Part shown: one piece after another, positions 23,544-37,000 of the stretch
Layout: each line of letters opens with the position of its first letter
Position numbering within the stretch: the stretch's first letter is position 1
NCBI GenBank assembly: GCA_958295665.1
Contig: OY282560.1
Span: forward strand, 44,702,333-44,766,332
Direction: 5' to 3'
DNA length: 64,000 bases
Source of the DNA: Tipula vernalis
Lineage: Eukaryota > Arthropoda > Insecta > Diptera > Tipulidae
Notes under the pieces: model-generated
Told to the model about the DNA's origin: nothing
What the model saw: the letters and a program-made list of their open reading frames with translations, nothing else
The model's database searches: none
Program-made: the position numbers and the translations under genes

Positions 23544-24387
23544 TATTTATGAATATGTAACTTCCGTTCTAGATCGGAATAAAATTCTCGTAATTCTTCT
23601 TCTTTTTCTTCAAATGTATTATCGACGCGTGAACATTTATGTGACATATCATCAACAAAATGTTTCCATATCGTTTTACGTTCGGCACGTTTCAATTCTA
23701 AATTGGCTTGTAGTTCAGGATTTCCTGCTTGATTTTCCAAAACTTTATCACAAAGTGTTAATGTACGTTCCAAAGATAATTTAATTTCGGGTAAATGACT
23801 TTCACTAGCAAGCTGACTTCGTGCTAAATTTGAGTCTTTTAGTTCGGTTGTGTGTTGCAGAGTTTGGAAGAGGTTTTCGACTTCACGATCACGACGTTCT
23901 TCCTGAAAAAAACAGAATGTAGATAGATTTTAAGCCGATTGAATGGAACACTACAAAACTAATGTGACACGTGATCTGACTGACTACTCGTATGACACAA
24001 AAACAGCTACTAGAACAATTACGTTCGTGTTGAGAAATGGTAAGACAGCTTTACTTTAATATTAAAAAATTATAATTAAACAAACTTCTTGGCATTAACT
24101 CAAAAGTAAAATAAACATTTTTTCAGATCAGCCCATTTGCAAGAAATATTTTACATTACTAAATAAAATCAATAAAAAAAGTTGCATTCATCATACCTCA
24201 AATTCGCGAAAAAAAAATTTTATTTCACCATTCGTAAAGGGCCTATGATCAAACAGTCGTGTAAATATTTCTCCTATATCTGTAATGAACACAAAAATAC
24301 CCAATATAATTTAATTACCTAAAATTTTAATCCAAAAATGTCCAATTAAATTACACGACACCAACCTTTTATCACTTCTGTTGTCAT
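23543..24387 (-). CDS. muted: BLOC-1 subunit 5 (Muted)
   Basis: Three coding exons on the minus strand: 24366-24387, 24197-24279, 23543-23902, giving 154 residues (human BLOC1S5 is 187). BLOC-1 is an octameric coiled-coil complex that sorts cargo from endosomes to lysosome-related organelles such as pigment granules. Joined exons read EVIKDIGEIFTRLFDHRP, then GEIKFFFREFEEERRDREVE, closely matching the Muted pattern KDLGEIxSRLxDHRP...GExxxFxxEFEE. The rest is helical with W-x-x-F-x-x-D-M and ends EEKEEELREFYSDLERKLHI. Splice sites are all GT-AG. The frame stays open upstream of the chosen ATG, so the N-terminus is not certain. Downstream, its stop overlaps the tmem199 start. Confidence 0.88.
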
Positions 24388-25095
24388 TTTACGAACATCA
24401 TCGAATGTCAAATAAAAATTGACTGACGGGTCTCGTGACAGCCACAAAATAAAAAAATGGAAACTTTTTTGGTATTTTCGAATGCTCGCATCTAGATGTC
24501 CTCGTAAATTTTATAGCATATTGTACGTATGTATAGCACGATGGAATCCAATTACAACAACAATTGGTATTTTCGAATGCTCGCATCTAGATGTCCTCGT
24601 AAATTTTATAGCATATTGTACGTATGTATAGCACGATGGAATCCAATTACAACAAACTTCATTCGTGAAAACTATAAAAACACTAAAACAGAAAAGAAGG
24701 CATTTTTTCAACACCAAATTTTTTGTGTTGAGCGAAAAAATCATTTCTTTTCGCGATATTTACTAAAATTTAATTAAATCAAGCTATTTAAAACGTTCTA
24801 CAAACTTAATAAGCTAAGTATAAAAGTAATAAAAATGCCTTAAAGCGATTTCATGAGTATCAAAATAACAAATTGAGGTGAGTTTTTTTTTGCAACTTGG
24901 TCGGTGTTTTAATGACAGCCCCAGCTTAGTTGTGATATATTTGATACGCAGGACGACATTTTATTCGCAATATAAATTTCTTCAATTTTAATTTTATATT
25001 TCTAGTTAAATAATAAATTGGCAGAAGGAAAATTATCTTCATTCATTTTTGTGGATAAAATTAAGGGTGGTGATACTATAACAACAACAACAAAA
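24388..25095. promoter_or_regulatory. Divergent promoter region between muted and snama
   Basis: About 700 bp separate the start codons of two genes read in opposite directions, so both promoters or 5' UTRs lie here. The region contains a 95-bp tandem duplication (24469-24655). Upstream of the snama ATG there is an AC-rich ACAACAACAACAAAA leader. Confidence 0.5.
24469..24655. repeat. 95-bp tandem duplication in the divergent promoter
   Basis: Two copies with period 95, beginning TTGGTATTTTCGAATGCTCG at 24469 and at 24564 and ending CCAATTACAACAA. They look identical over the full unit, which suggests a recent duplication. It may add or space regulatory sites for muted or snama. Confidence 0.9.
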
Positions 25096-28000
25096 ATGTC
25101 TGTTCATTACAAATTCAAAAGTGCATTAGACTTTGATACGATCTCATTTGATGGATTGCACATATCAGTGAGTGATTTAAAAAAGGCGATCGTACATCAG
25201 AAACGTTTGGGAAAAACAGGAGATTTTGATTTACAAATAACAAATGCTCAAACTAAAGAAGGTAAGTGTTTTTCGTATAAATGTAATTGGATGTTGTGAA
25301 AGTGAAGTTGTTTGGTTTTTAATTGCTGTGTGTTCTTTGTTTTTATTGAATGGCCCCAATTCGTCGTAATTACTGTATTTGCTGTATGTTTTGTTTGTCA
25401 TTGATAAAATTTTGATGACTTCATTTGTTGTTAAAATGTTAAAGGTTTTTATGGAATATGGAAAGTATGTAATCAAATATGTGATGTTATATGTTTTAAG
25501 CTTCATCCAGCTCGAGTTTCAAAGTTGGTTTAATTCTACTAAACCAGTTTGTTAATTAAACTATTTTGAATAGGCTTATTTTTTGTCTAAATTTAACCAG
25601 TTTTTTAACGATGCAATAAAACAGGATTATCTATAAATTACATACAAAATTTACCAAATCGATGATGATAAATTATTTTTTAAGAGCTGGCGGTACACTA
25701 TTCTAAATATTTAGTCTCGGGAAGTTATTCCTCCAAACGTTTAGTTCTTAATCGTATAATCTATCGCTGTTACATTCATGTTGGTGCGTTACCCTGAAAT
25801 ATTTCTGATATCAATACATCTAAGCGCTATAAATCTATTATCTATTTTTAGAAAAATTAAATTAAATTTATTTATTAATACATAATAAAATTTTCTTCCC
25901 AATTTCAATTTATATAGAATACTCTGACGAAAATTCATTAATACCAAAAAATACATCGTTAATCATCGCCCGTATTCCATTGGTGGTAAGCCATCGAAAA
26001 ACTTGGGATCCAACCGAGAAAGTACAAAATAGTCGCGTGCTGCCTGAAATTGAACCATCGCAAGTTGATTTGTCACGTATGAATGGCAGCGAAGAGGATA
26101 AAATTAAAGCAATGATGGCCCAAAGTACTATGGATTATGATCCGACAAAGTAAGTAATTTTTCGCGTGAATTTCTATTCTATCACGTTTTAGGTAATTAA
26201 TGTTTATTCAATTTTATCCAATATTTATTTGAAATAAACATAAATATTTTTTGTCTTTTTAAATGCTTCCATATCGAAATAGGTTTAAAATCAGGTAGCA
26301 GTATTTTATGATTTTAATAGCTGTTTGTCATTATTTTGTTGTGACGTTATTTAAGACAACTAACTAACCGTAATATTTCTCATTTATATTTTAGTTACCA
26401 AAAAATTCGCGGATCAAATCAAACTGGTGAAGTTCCTTTGAATTATCGATGTTATAAATGCCATAAACCAGGACATTGGATTAAACATTGTCCGTATGGT
26501 GGTGCACCGGTTAAGGTAATTTATAAAATTTCTGTTTTTAAATGCTTATTGAATTATTGGTTTATCTAGTCTTTCAAAGATGCTGAAAAACGGAACACTG
26601 GGATACCGAGATCATTTTTAGAGGGAGGACAACAGACAGCGGCAAATACACCAGCCCAAACAGCACCACCACCCGCCAACGATAAAACAGAAATTCCCGA
26701 AGATTTAATATGTGGAATTTGTAAAAGTCTTTTTGTCGATGCAGTGATGATACCGTGCTGTGGAAGCTCATTTTGTGATGAGTGCGTTCGTACAGCTTTA
26801 CTCGAATCTGAAGACAATGAGTGCCCCGATTGCAAAGAAAAGGGTACTTCACCTGCTTCATTGATTCCAAATCGGTTTTTACGAAATTCGGTTAATTCAT
26901 TTAAAAACGAGACTGGATATAGTAAACCGAGACCAACCCAACGACAGAAGGTGGAGGAGTTGGCCAAGAGTGAGGAATTGAGCCAAAAATCTGAGGATCC
27001 TGGAGAGAATATCGAACTACCGAAACAGGAAGTTAAAGAACATAAAGAACAAATTAGTCGTTCCAAGGAGATTAAAAGTAAAGAAGAAGATGATAGTTCA
27101 TCGTCTTCTTCAACAAGTTCTTCGTCAGATGATGACACAAACAGTAAGAATTTTTTTTTTTTTCGTTGAAGATATTTACATGTTAAGGTTTTCTCTTTTA
27201 TTTTTTTTTAATAAGGCGATGAAAATGAGTCGGACTACGAAGATAACATAACAGTAACAGTGCCACCCGCCCATCTAACTAGTCATGTAGCTTACAAAGA
27301 GCGTACTTATATTGGTCGCCATAGTCATCGATTGAAGCCGCCTGGATTAGACACGCCACCCAAATCACATCAACACTATCAAAATTCAACACAAGATGAA
27401 CGATCGGCTACACCAACTGTGGATGAAAAAGAAACTTACAACACAATTCCGTCTACCGAGCACTCGAGACCACCTTCAGTTCATCCAACTGCTCAGACTT
27501 CTTCATCGCAACAGCAGCAGCATTCACAGGGCCAACAACAGCAGCCGCAACAACAACAACAACAACAACATACCGGTGCACCGCCATCTCATCCAAATCA
27601 GCCATCATCCCATCAACAACATGATTCAGCGAATGTCATGTCAAATCAATCACAAAATGGATACGGAGGCCCACCAAATCAAATGCACTACCAACAACAG
27701 CATCCGGTGCGATATGATGGGCCAGAGTATCAAAATGCAATGCATGGTGGAAATTATCCACCACGTCCGTATGATCCAATGGGAGGCCCATATCGTCATG
27801 AAAGACCAAGGCAACCGTACATGCAACCTCGAATGCCGTTCCCTCCAATGCAAAATCAAATGATGCGAGGGCAGCGGCATCCGATTATAAATGACGAACG
27901 ATATGCCCAGGTTTATGAAGGTGTGCAGGCAAAGGTCGGTACGGGTGTAATTGATGATCCACTAGAAGTATTCAATCGGATAATGCGGGAAAAGGAACGA

Positions 28001-31000
28001 AGGAAGGAAGAGCATCGTCGACGTTCACCACACATGGAACATGGCCGGCGATCACGATCGCATGAAATGGATCGTCGTCGCCCATCGATGGAGCGTAGGC
28101 GAACATCCCGATTACGGTCGCCATTAGATAGGCGTGGTCGTTCGCCAGAAGATCGTCGCGGAAGATCTCATGTGCGTGAGTCAGCGGATCGGAAACGCAG
28201 GCGATCAAGTTCGTTTAGTCATAGTTCGCGAAGTTCACGAACTTATTCAAGGTAGAGAAATAGACTTTCAAAATATAATATGTTTAAACTAAATTGATTT
28301 CTTATGTCGATAGATCGCGGTCACCCCCGATGAGAAAAAGGTCACGATCACCTGTAATGAGAAAACGCAGCCGATCAATGAATCGGCGTTCTAGAAGTAG
28401 ATCACAGTCATTCTCGGTGAATCGGTAGGTTCTCAACTATTTTTTTATTTTTATTTTTCACCAAATATTTTACGATTTATTTCTTCAATTCTAGATTCAA
28501 TAATCGGTATCGTGAAAATCCGCGTGGTGGCCGAGGAGAAGGGAATCGAGGAGATTTTGGAGAATTTCGCGATCGATCTCCATTCTATAAGTAAGTTCCA
28601 AAAAAAAATTATTGAGGTCGCCTGAATTAACATCGATTTTTTTTCTTTCTTTTACTTCTAGTCGCGGAGGCCGTGGTGGTTTCCGGGGACGTGGTCGTGG
28701 GCATCAAATGCAATTCCGACAAGATCGACAGCAACACAATGTCTATAAGGATGAAAATAATTTTGGATCGCAAATGTCATCAAATTACCATGAGAGTGGT
28801 GGTCAATATGGTCCACAGAACGCCAACAGGTATGAGTTTTTTCCATTCTATATTAAAACACAAAAAACTATTATTTTACTGTTACTACTGCGACTTCGCG
28901 AATTTATATCGAACAGAATATCCGTTTCCGTTCGAAATATTTTTGTATGATACAAAAATTAAAATTAAAATATAAAATAAAAAAAAATTGTGGAAAATTT
29001 TGACTAAATGTGAAAAAGTGGAAATATTTTATGTTGATCTGAGATTTTTTTTGATTGATGTCTAAAATTGTTGTTTAGACTTTTGATGGTTTTGAATATG
29101 GCTGTGAAATTTAATATTTAAGATTTTTTTTTTTTTAGTTCTTAAGTATATAGATAAATTATATTATTTGGCTCGAGGGGGGTCTCCTATTTAAAAGCGA
29201 AATCCGCAGGAAAATGGAAAGAAAAAGTGAATTTCATTTTTTCGCAATAATTTTCATATTTTTGCTTTATTTTAGCTAAACTTTTCTGGGACTTGATCGA
29301 GTTTATAGTAAAATTGACTTTTTAATTTAAAAAATTCAAAAAATATTTAATTGACCTGAGAAATGGCAATTTCTTATTTTGTTCTGTCTAGCCTGATTAA
29401 ATGTAGAATAAACTAATTTGTTGTTGAATAGCGGACACCGATTGAAATATTTTTTGGATTTTTTAAATTAGAAATTAATAGTCTTTTACGTTCGATCAAA
29501 CAACTCCAAAAGATTTTGGCTACTAAAATAAAGCCAACATTTGGGAATTATTGCGAAAAAACGAAATGCAGTGGCCTAACTATGCAACGACGGCTTTCGT
29601 TTTGTATTAGAAAATAATATTACAAATGTACAATTCTTTTCCTTTTTCTTTCTGTAACACAAAATGAGATCCGTCGAAACTGATCGTCGAATTGCATACC
29701 CGTGAAGTATCTAGGTTATTTTTTACGAAATAAGGTATAAAATGATAATCATGGTGAGATCACCGTTTCCTGTGGGTTTAGTACTTTATGTGTAAGAAAA
29801 CCTTGGGAGGACAAGAGAATTTTTTTTAACATAATGTGGTTTTGCAGTAACAACAAAAAGTAGATAAAGAGAAAAAAAGGGAAGATCATATTTTGTACAT
29901 TTCATGTTAAACGTACAAGAATTTTTTTTCAATAACTTTAACAACGGAGTTGAAAATCTTAAAAAGCAGTCGCACTAACTTTTTTTTTTCTAATTATTTA
30001 ATTCAAGCAGCTATCAAGTAAGAAACATTAAAATATTTGATTTGATTTTAAAGATAGGTATGATTGCTTTTTGAATTTTTAAGCCATGTTTTGTGCATAT
30101 TTATAATACCTCGTACAGATTAGTGGCGCTCGTCGGCTGTAATTATGCTGTATATCAGCCCAAATATTGCTAATTACACTTGGTTGCTAATTAGACATTT
30201 ATGTACTTTTATGAAAAATGTTGTTTCGGTTTTGACAAAAAAATATTTTCATAAAAAAATGTTTGTTTAATGATTTATTAGAACCAAATTTAAGTTCTTT
30301 TGGATGTAAATTTCGGGTAAAATTACGCGTTTTCAAGAATTTACTATACTATACTTTGCCGCTCAGTGTTCGCTCATATGGAAATACATGTACAGGTAAC
30401 CCTCGTATAAAACGGTGATTACGTACCATTAAAACACCGTGCTAACCAAAACCGTGTTATCTGAGACTAAAGCTTCATACAAAACATTAAGTTATGTTCC
30501 AAAAATTTTTTTATTTTGAAAATAATGTATAACACGTTAATAAAAATAAAAGTTTCGTTTTTCCTAAAGATTTTATTTATCATTAAAATTCATATTATCA
30601 AAAATTCATAACTTTACAAGAGTTTCGTTTCGAAAATTAAATAAAAATTAAACTAAATTATAATGTCAGTCTTACTTTCATAAAAGTGATCCCAATAAAA
30701 ATAAACATTTTAATCCAAATTTATCCATCGGAGTCTGATAAAATTTTATCTCGTCTATGACTATGGACTGGGTGTACATCATCGTCACTAGAAACTTCCT
30801 CAAAACGAATTGTTTCCGATTCATTATTCTCCGAACGTACGAAGTTGCTTGTCCTCTCATTGCCTTCTCTTTCGGATGTCTCGAGAAAATCTGTTATAAG
30901 TGATTGGCGGCATTCATTTTGCAATTTTTTGAAAATTTCTTGATACGGAGCAAGGCACGCATCTAATTGTCTTTTAAATTGCGCACTTCTTTCCATTAAA

Positions 31001-34000
31001 GGGTCATTATCAATTATACAGGACTCTAAACTTCTCCCAAATTCCAACCCTTTCTGTAAGGTTTTTAGAGTAAATTTTTTAGTTGGCTCACTAAAATCTT
31101 CTTCTGAGTCATTTTCTTTATCATTATGAGTGGTCGTCAGTTCTAGTAGTTCCTCTTCGTTCATCTCTTCATCCAAAAGGAGTTCCTCCAAATCATTGGT
31201 TGCCATATCCTCGAATCCTTCTCCGCCGATTGAATGTGCCATTTCTAAAATCTGATCTACTTCATTTTGAATGGGTGGTATGACATTTGTTTCGAGTACG
31301 ACAGCGGGCCATAAAGCCTTCCGGCACGCATTAAGTGTGGAAGACTTCAACTCTCTTATTGATAACGCAATGATTTCCACACATTTCATAATGGAAAATT
31401 CTTTCCAAGCCTTTGACACCGACATATTCGTATCAGATTCCATATGATCCATAATGTGTTGAAAAGTACGACGAATGTAATAAGATTTAAATGTTGCAAT
31501 AACACCCTGATCTTGTGGTTGTATAATTGATGTCGTATTGGGTGGTAAATAAATTATTTCCACGTTTGGATGGCTCAACTCTTTTGAATGTCCTGGTGCG
31601 TTATCCAAAATTAGTAAAATCTTGAAGGTAAGATTTTTTCGTTTCATATAACTCTCTACTTGGGGCACGAAACAGTTTTGGAACCAATCAGTAAACAACG
31701 CAGCTGTAACCCAGGCTTTTTTATTGGCACGCCAAAAAACGGGTAAACTGGATTTGTCTTTGTTTTTCATGGCTCGAGGATTCAATGCCCGATAAATAAC
31801 CATTGGTTTGGTAATGAAATCTCCCGATGCATTACTGCACAGAAGTACGGTTAATCTATCTTTCGCGACCTTAAATCCAGGAGCAGACTTGGCATTTTTA
31901 GAGATAAATGTACGTTTTGGCATTTTTTTCCACAATAATCCTGTTTCGTCAGCATTAAACACCTGATCAGCCGTATATCCTTTTTGTTGAATGATCTTCA
32001 ACAGCTCTTCTGGAAATTTTTGCGCGGCGTACAAATCGGCGGATGCAGATTCACCCTGTAACTTTATGTTATGCAACACAAAGCGTTTCTTAAAATTTTC
32101 AAACCAGCCCTTGCTAGCACTAAACTCAAAACTCGACGAAAGCTCTTGGTTTGACGATTCACCAGAATCTTTCAAATGTTTAAAAATTTTAAGCGCTTTG
32201 TGTTTAATTAAATTTCCGTCCAGCGGCATATGTTTGTTGGTACAATCTTCAATCCATATTGATCAGTGCCTTTTCCATTTTTTCCATTAGAACATCGCGC
32301 GTTCGAGCAACGCGTTTCGCGCTTATCGAAGAAGCAGATGAAACACTCGTTCTTATTTTGTTTTCGTTGTTTATTATAGTTCGAACAGTTGCTTCATTTA
32401 GGCTTAACGTCTTAGATATAGCCGTAGAGCCTTCGCCATTTTTAAAACGATCCAAAATTTTAATTTTTTCATCCAAAGAAATAAATTTTCTTTTAAGAGC
32501 TGTTTTTTTAGCTTCGTGACTGGCCATTGCTGAATAAGGATATCAAGCAAATTGTTCAAACTGATTTGATATTTATAATAATATTATAGGTGCTAAACTT
32601 ACCAGATTAAGACAAATTTGAACTTATGTTAAGGCACTTTCAATATAAATAGCCCCTCAAATAATTATGGATAATAAATATTTTATTTATGTACAGAATA
32701 TTTAAACAAAACTACATATAATTTATAGTTTATCCTATTTCAAGTATAAACTGCGAATGAATGGGGATTTACACAAAAATATGTGCTTCATATTTACAAA
32801 AAATAAGAAAAAAGAAAGCAAAAATGAGAGAATTCATTGCGCAGGACTGAAATTCATACGGTACCGTGTTAAAAGAGGAAATTTTCCCGTGTAATAGTAA
32901 AACCGTGTTATACAAGACCGTGTAATGTAAAATTTATTGCGCATTTTGTCGACCGTGTTATAGCGAAACCGTGTAGTAAAAGTACCTTGTTATACGAGGG
33001 TTACCAGTATTCTATTTTAGCGCCGTCAATCTGTTTGAGGTATAAGAATTCAAACATAACTGTACACCGTCATGTTTACACTGTCATATTTACCCCGTCA
33101 TGTTTACACCGGTAAAATTACAATTTTCTATCTATTATAATTTTATGATTTTAATATGTTCCGAAGACATGAATTAATTAACATTCAACAAAAAATTAAT
33201 AAAGTAAACTTATAATTTTAATTTCTATTGACTTGTACGCCTTATATGTAAAGAAATTGGAGGTTACATGTGTTTATTGATTTTCCTCATATTTTTTTTG
33301 ACGTTTATAAATGATATATAGTGTATAACTCCGTATATTTTGGCCGGTTTCAAGATTCACTCTTTTTCTTCTCTTTGCCTGTCTGCTTTTACCTAATTGC
33401 AACTGGAAAACACCAATATAAACGGTAGGCTTATTACAATGGTTTTCTTAAGCATGTTGACCCTCTTCTCTAGAGAGTTAGCACATACATTTGTAATACA
33501 TATTTAGAATTATCTATTTTAAAACTACATATATTTTCAATAAGTGAAGAGAAAACTATAAATTAAATTTTTATATTTTTATAAAACTATAAATTAAAAT
33601 TTATTGTGGCTATTGATTTTTGTTTATTTGAAATAAACAATAAGACTAAAAATATATTTTTCTGATCATAAAATTAATTTATTAAAATTATTTATTTTAA
33701 TGGACTATGTACAAAATACAATGTAACCATTTTTTTTTATTTTTCAATTTATTTTCGTGTTATTAACGAAAAACGAAATTGTTTATAACTTTTTATATTA
33801 TTATTAATAAAGAGTAATTTTAGTTTGTGAAAATTTATTTTTAATAAACCAATTATTATATTTGTGAAGTTCTTATTTTGAATATATGAACTAATGTTGT
33901 AAACATTTAGACATTGTTATTGTAAACATCTGATATTATAGTTGTAATTATTGCACGGTGCAGTGCATATTATTTTCCTGGTCTCCTTTGATTTATTTTC

Positions 34001-37000
34001 TGTCGGTGAGAGAAGGAAACAAATGTACACGGCTCTGAATCGTGTAAATTATCAAAATTATCTTCAGAGTATCGGAATTTTTAATTTGGTTATTTTTTGT
34101 TGTTCTAACAGACCGAGCGAGAAACAGTCTGAAAGTTTGAATAAAAATGTGCTTGATTTCAGTTATCAAGCTTCAAATCCATTATCTATTCGGCCGTTTA
34201 TTTCAAAGGTGTGGATTACTTTGCACATGATTAGGAACCTTCTAAATAAAGTAGGGCGTCATTTTCTTTGAAATCCTATGAATTCGAAATTTAATTAAAA
34301 TCAATTAATATATCAGATGGATTTTTAAAATGTATTACCGAAAATGTTTTCATTAAATAATTAAACAAACAAATTGTTTTAAGCTATTTATTAACCAAAA
34401 ATAAAATTATCTTAATAATTGTAAAAGATAATTATTTTAAATTTGTACAATAATTTATTGTAAATTATTTTTAAGTAATTAAAATTTTAAGAAATTGTTA
34501 ATTATTTTTGTTAAAAATGTTAAATTCAATGAATTAATAATTTAAGAATCAAACAAAACGTTTTTATTAAAATGTTATGAGACTTTACTGTGATAAGAAT
34601 TCAATTTGTTGTATTTTTTTTTATTGTAAAATTGAATATTTAAAATTTTTGCAATATAAATTTTATTATATAAATATATTTTTTTAATTTTAAATAAAAC
34701 AATTATTTTATAAATAACTTACTTTTATATTATCGAACAACGTTCAAAATTAATTTAATTAACAACTCACATTTTTTATTTGCTTTAATTTGATAAGCTA
34801 ATTATTATTAATATCTGAATGTAAAACAAATTACAAATTTAATTTTTTTTTTTTTTTATAAATTTCAAATTAAAGCAAAAAAACAAAATTTAAAAATAAC
34901 AAGTATTTTAGCTTATTCAAAGAAAATTCAGGGAAATCCAGAGCGCACGGATTATGATGGGTCATCCAAGCTTGAAGTCAGTCTCTGATTCATCCGATGC
35001 TAGGCCGGTGTCACTTAGGTGTATTATTATTTAGACGTGTGAGACGATACACGGTTACGCGCTCATGCAAACTTGGTGGGTCGATGGTGTCTTGGTAATC
35101 ACAGTTAAATCTAATCAACAAAAGTTCAAAAAAATTCATTCCAGTCAATTTTGTGGTATTCAAATTTGATTTTGTCTTACTCATTATTTTTTTTTTTATA
35201 TAAATAAATATTTAATTTTTTTTATCCAAATAAATTATTTAAAAAAATAAATATAATAAAATCCCATAATAATTTTGTTTTAAAAAAATTTCTTAATAAT
35301 AAAAAAAAATAAATAATTAATAAAAATTTGGGGAAAATTTTGAAAAACAAGGTAATGATGGATGGAATTCTTAATTTAAAAAAAAAAAAAAAAAAAATTA
35401 TTGATGAGGACTCATTTTGATGTTTCAAATAGTGAAAGTGTTTGAGGCGTCAAGATAGATTCACAATATTCCCAGAAACAAAAAAAAATGTTTTTTTTTT
35501 GTTTATTTGTGTGGCGCTTTGTGAGTGGTGTATCATTTATGCTTTTCTTTTTTTTCCTCTTTTCTGTTTCTATTTAGATTTAACCAACGAGATCAACCGC
35601 CTTTGGGGAGAGGAGCACAACAAGGCTATGCACCACAGTTGGCAAGTCTCAAACAAGATCCTACTTACGATAATGAAATGGGTTACCGTGAACGATTCGA
35701 TGAGGGTGGACCACCAGGTATGGAGCACGAACAACCACTACCTCCAGGATTCGAGGGCGAACGGTATGAGCGTGAAGGCTCATATAATAGTCAGCAACAT
35801 TACTTAAATGAATATCATCGAAATAACGATGGGGGTGATATGAATTATCCAAATAATGAACGTAATGAACGTGAACCTAGGGAACGAGAACGCGAACGGG
35901 ATCGTGGTGAACGTGATCGAGAACGTCCACCAAGTCGGCATGAACCGTCGCGAACTCGATCACCGCCGATTGAGCGAGGTCACCACGATATTCACAGACG
36001 ACATTCCAAATCGAAATCTAAAGATCGGCACGAGAGTCGTAAAGAGAAACAAAGACGGGACGAATCATCGAAGAAACCGTCAGAGAATGTAAGTAGTCGG
36101 GACAAAGAGAAAAATTCGGAGAGTAGTAAAAAACGGCTTGAAATTACGACAGACGATGAGAAACGCGAGAAAAAGGCGTCGAAAGAAAAGAAAAAGAAGA
36201 AGAAAGAGGGTGAGAAGAAGAAGAACAAAAAGGAGAAGAAAGAGAAACGACGTGAGAGTGAGAAAGAGAAGAAAATTGCAGAAAAATCATCAAAACGGAA
36301 TAAAGAAGAGCGTGAAATGTTTGATATACCCAGTGAGCATAATATCCAGAAGGAAATGTTTACACCACCTCCTCAACCTGTTCCCCAACCTGAAGAACCG
36401 ACGGAACACCTACAGAATGAAGCTGATCGTTTATTGTTTAATCCAGCAGGGGACGACTTGTCTACAAAACCATCGATCGCCGAAGTATTCGAACAGGACA
36501 TGAACGAGCCTGATCCCCAAAACGAAGGGACTGAGTTACAAAAAGTATCGCCCGAACAGCAAGAAGCCATAAATGAAGAGAAGCAGTCACCTCATAATTC
36601 ATCAGCAAATAGTGGCAGCAGCCCGCTCAATCATTTAAAACATTCAGATTCGATTCTGGATATTCATGCGAATTTAGATTTCGAAAATGAGATGATCGAT
36701 CTTGAAGATAACCTAATAAAACCTCAAAATAATGGAGAACCATCTGTTTTAGTGCCACTTCCTGAACCATCGAAATGGGAACGAGACGAGGATAGTGGTG
36801 TGATGAGCGAGAAAAAATTAACTCCGACAAATGAATCGGCCGATGGTGAGAATGAGGATCGAAGTGGTAAGGTGACAAACGAAGTTTTAAAAAGGGCCGA
36901 AAATGCAATTTTTGCGCGTGCCATTAATGCGATCCGCCCAATTGAAATCAAGAAAATCAGTTTGGAACGTCAAAAGTTGTATTCGAATGATAAAAATAAT

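Noticed and set aside
27636..27880. Minus-strand ORFs inside snama exon 5, and many others in exon 9
   Set aside because: Shadows of the low-complexity Gln/Arg/Ser coding sequence on the opposite strand.
33951..34271. 106-codon plus ORF in snama intron 8
   Set aside because: AT-rich, no domain, no splice or start context, and unlike neighbouring coding composition; chance frame.
34948..34996. Possible C/D box snoRNA (CGGAT stem, TGATGG, CTGA, ATCCG)
   Set aside because: Only 49 nt long, C box imperfect; the H/ACA reading of the larger block explains more of it.
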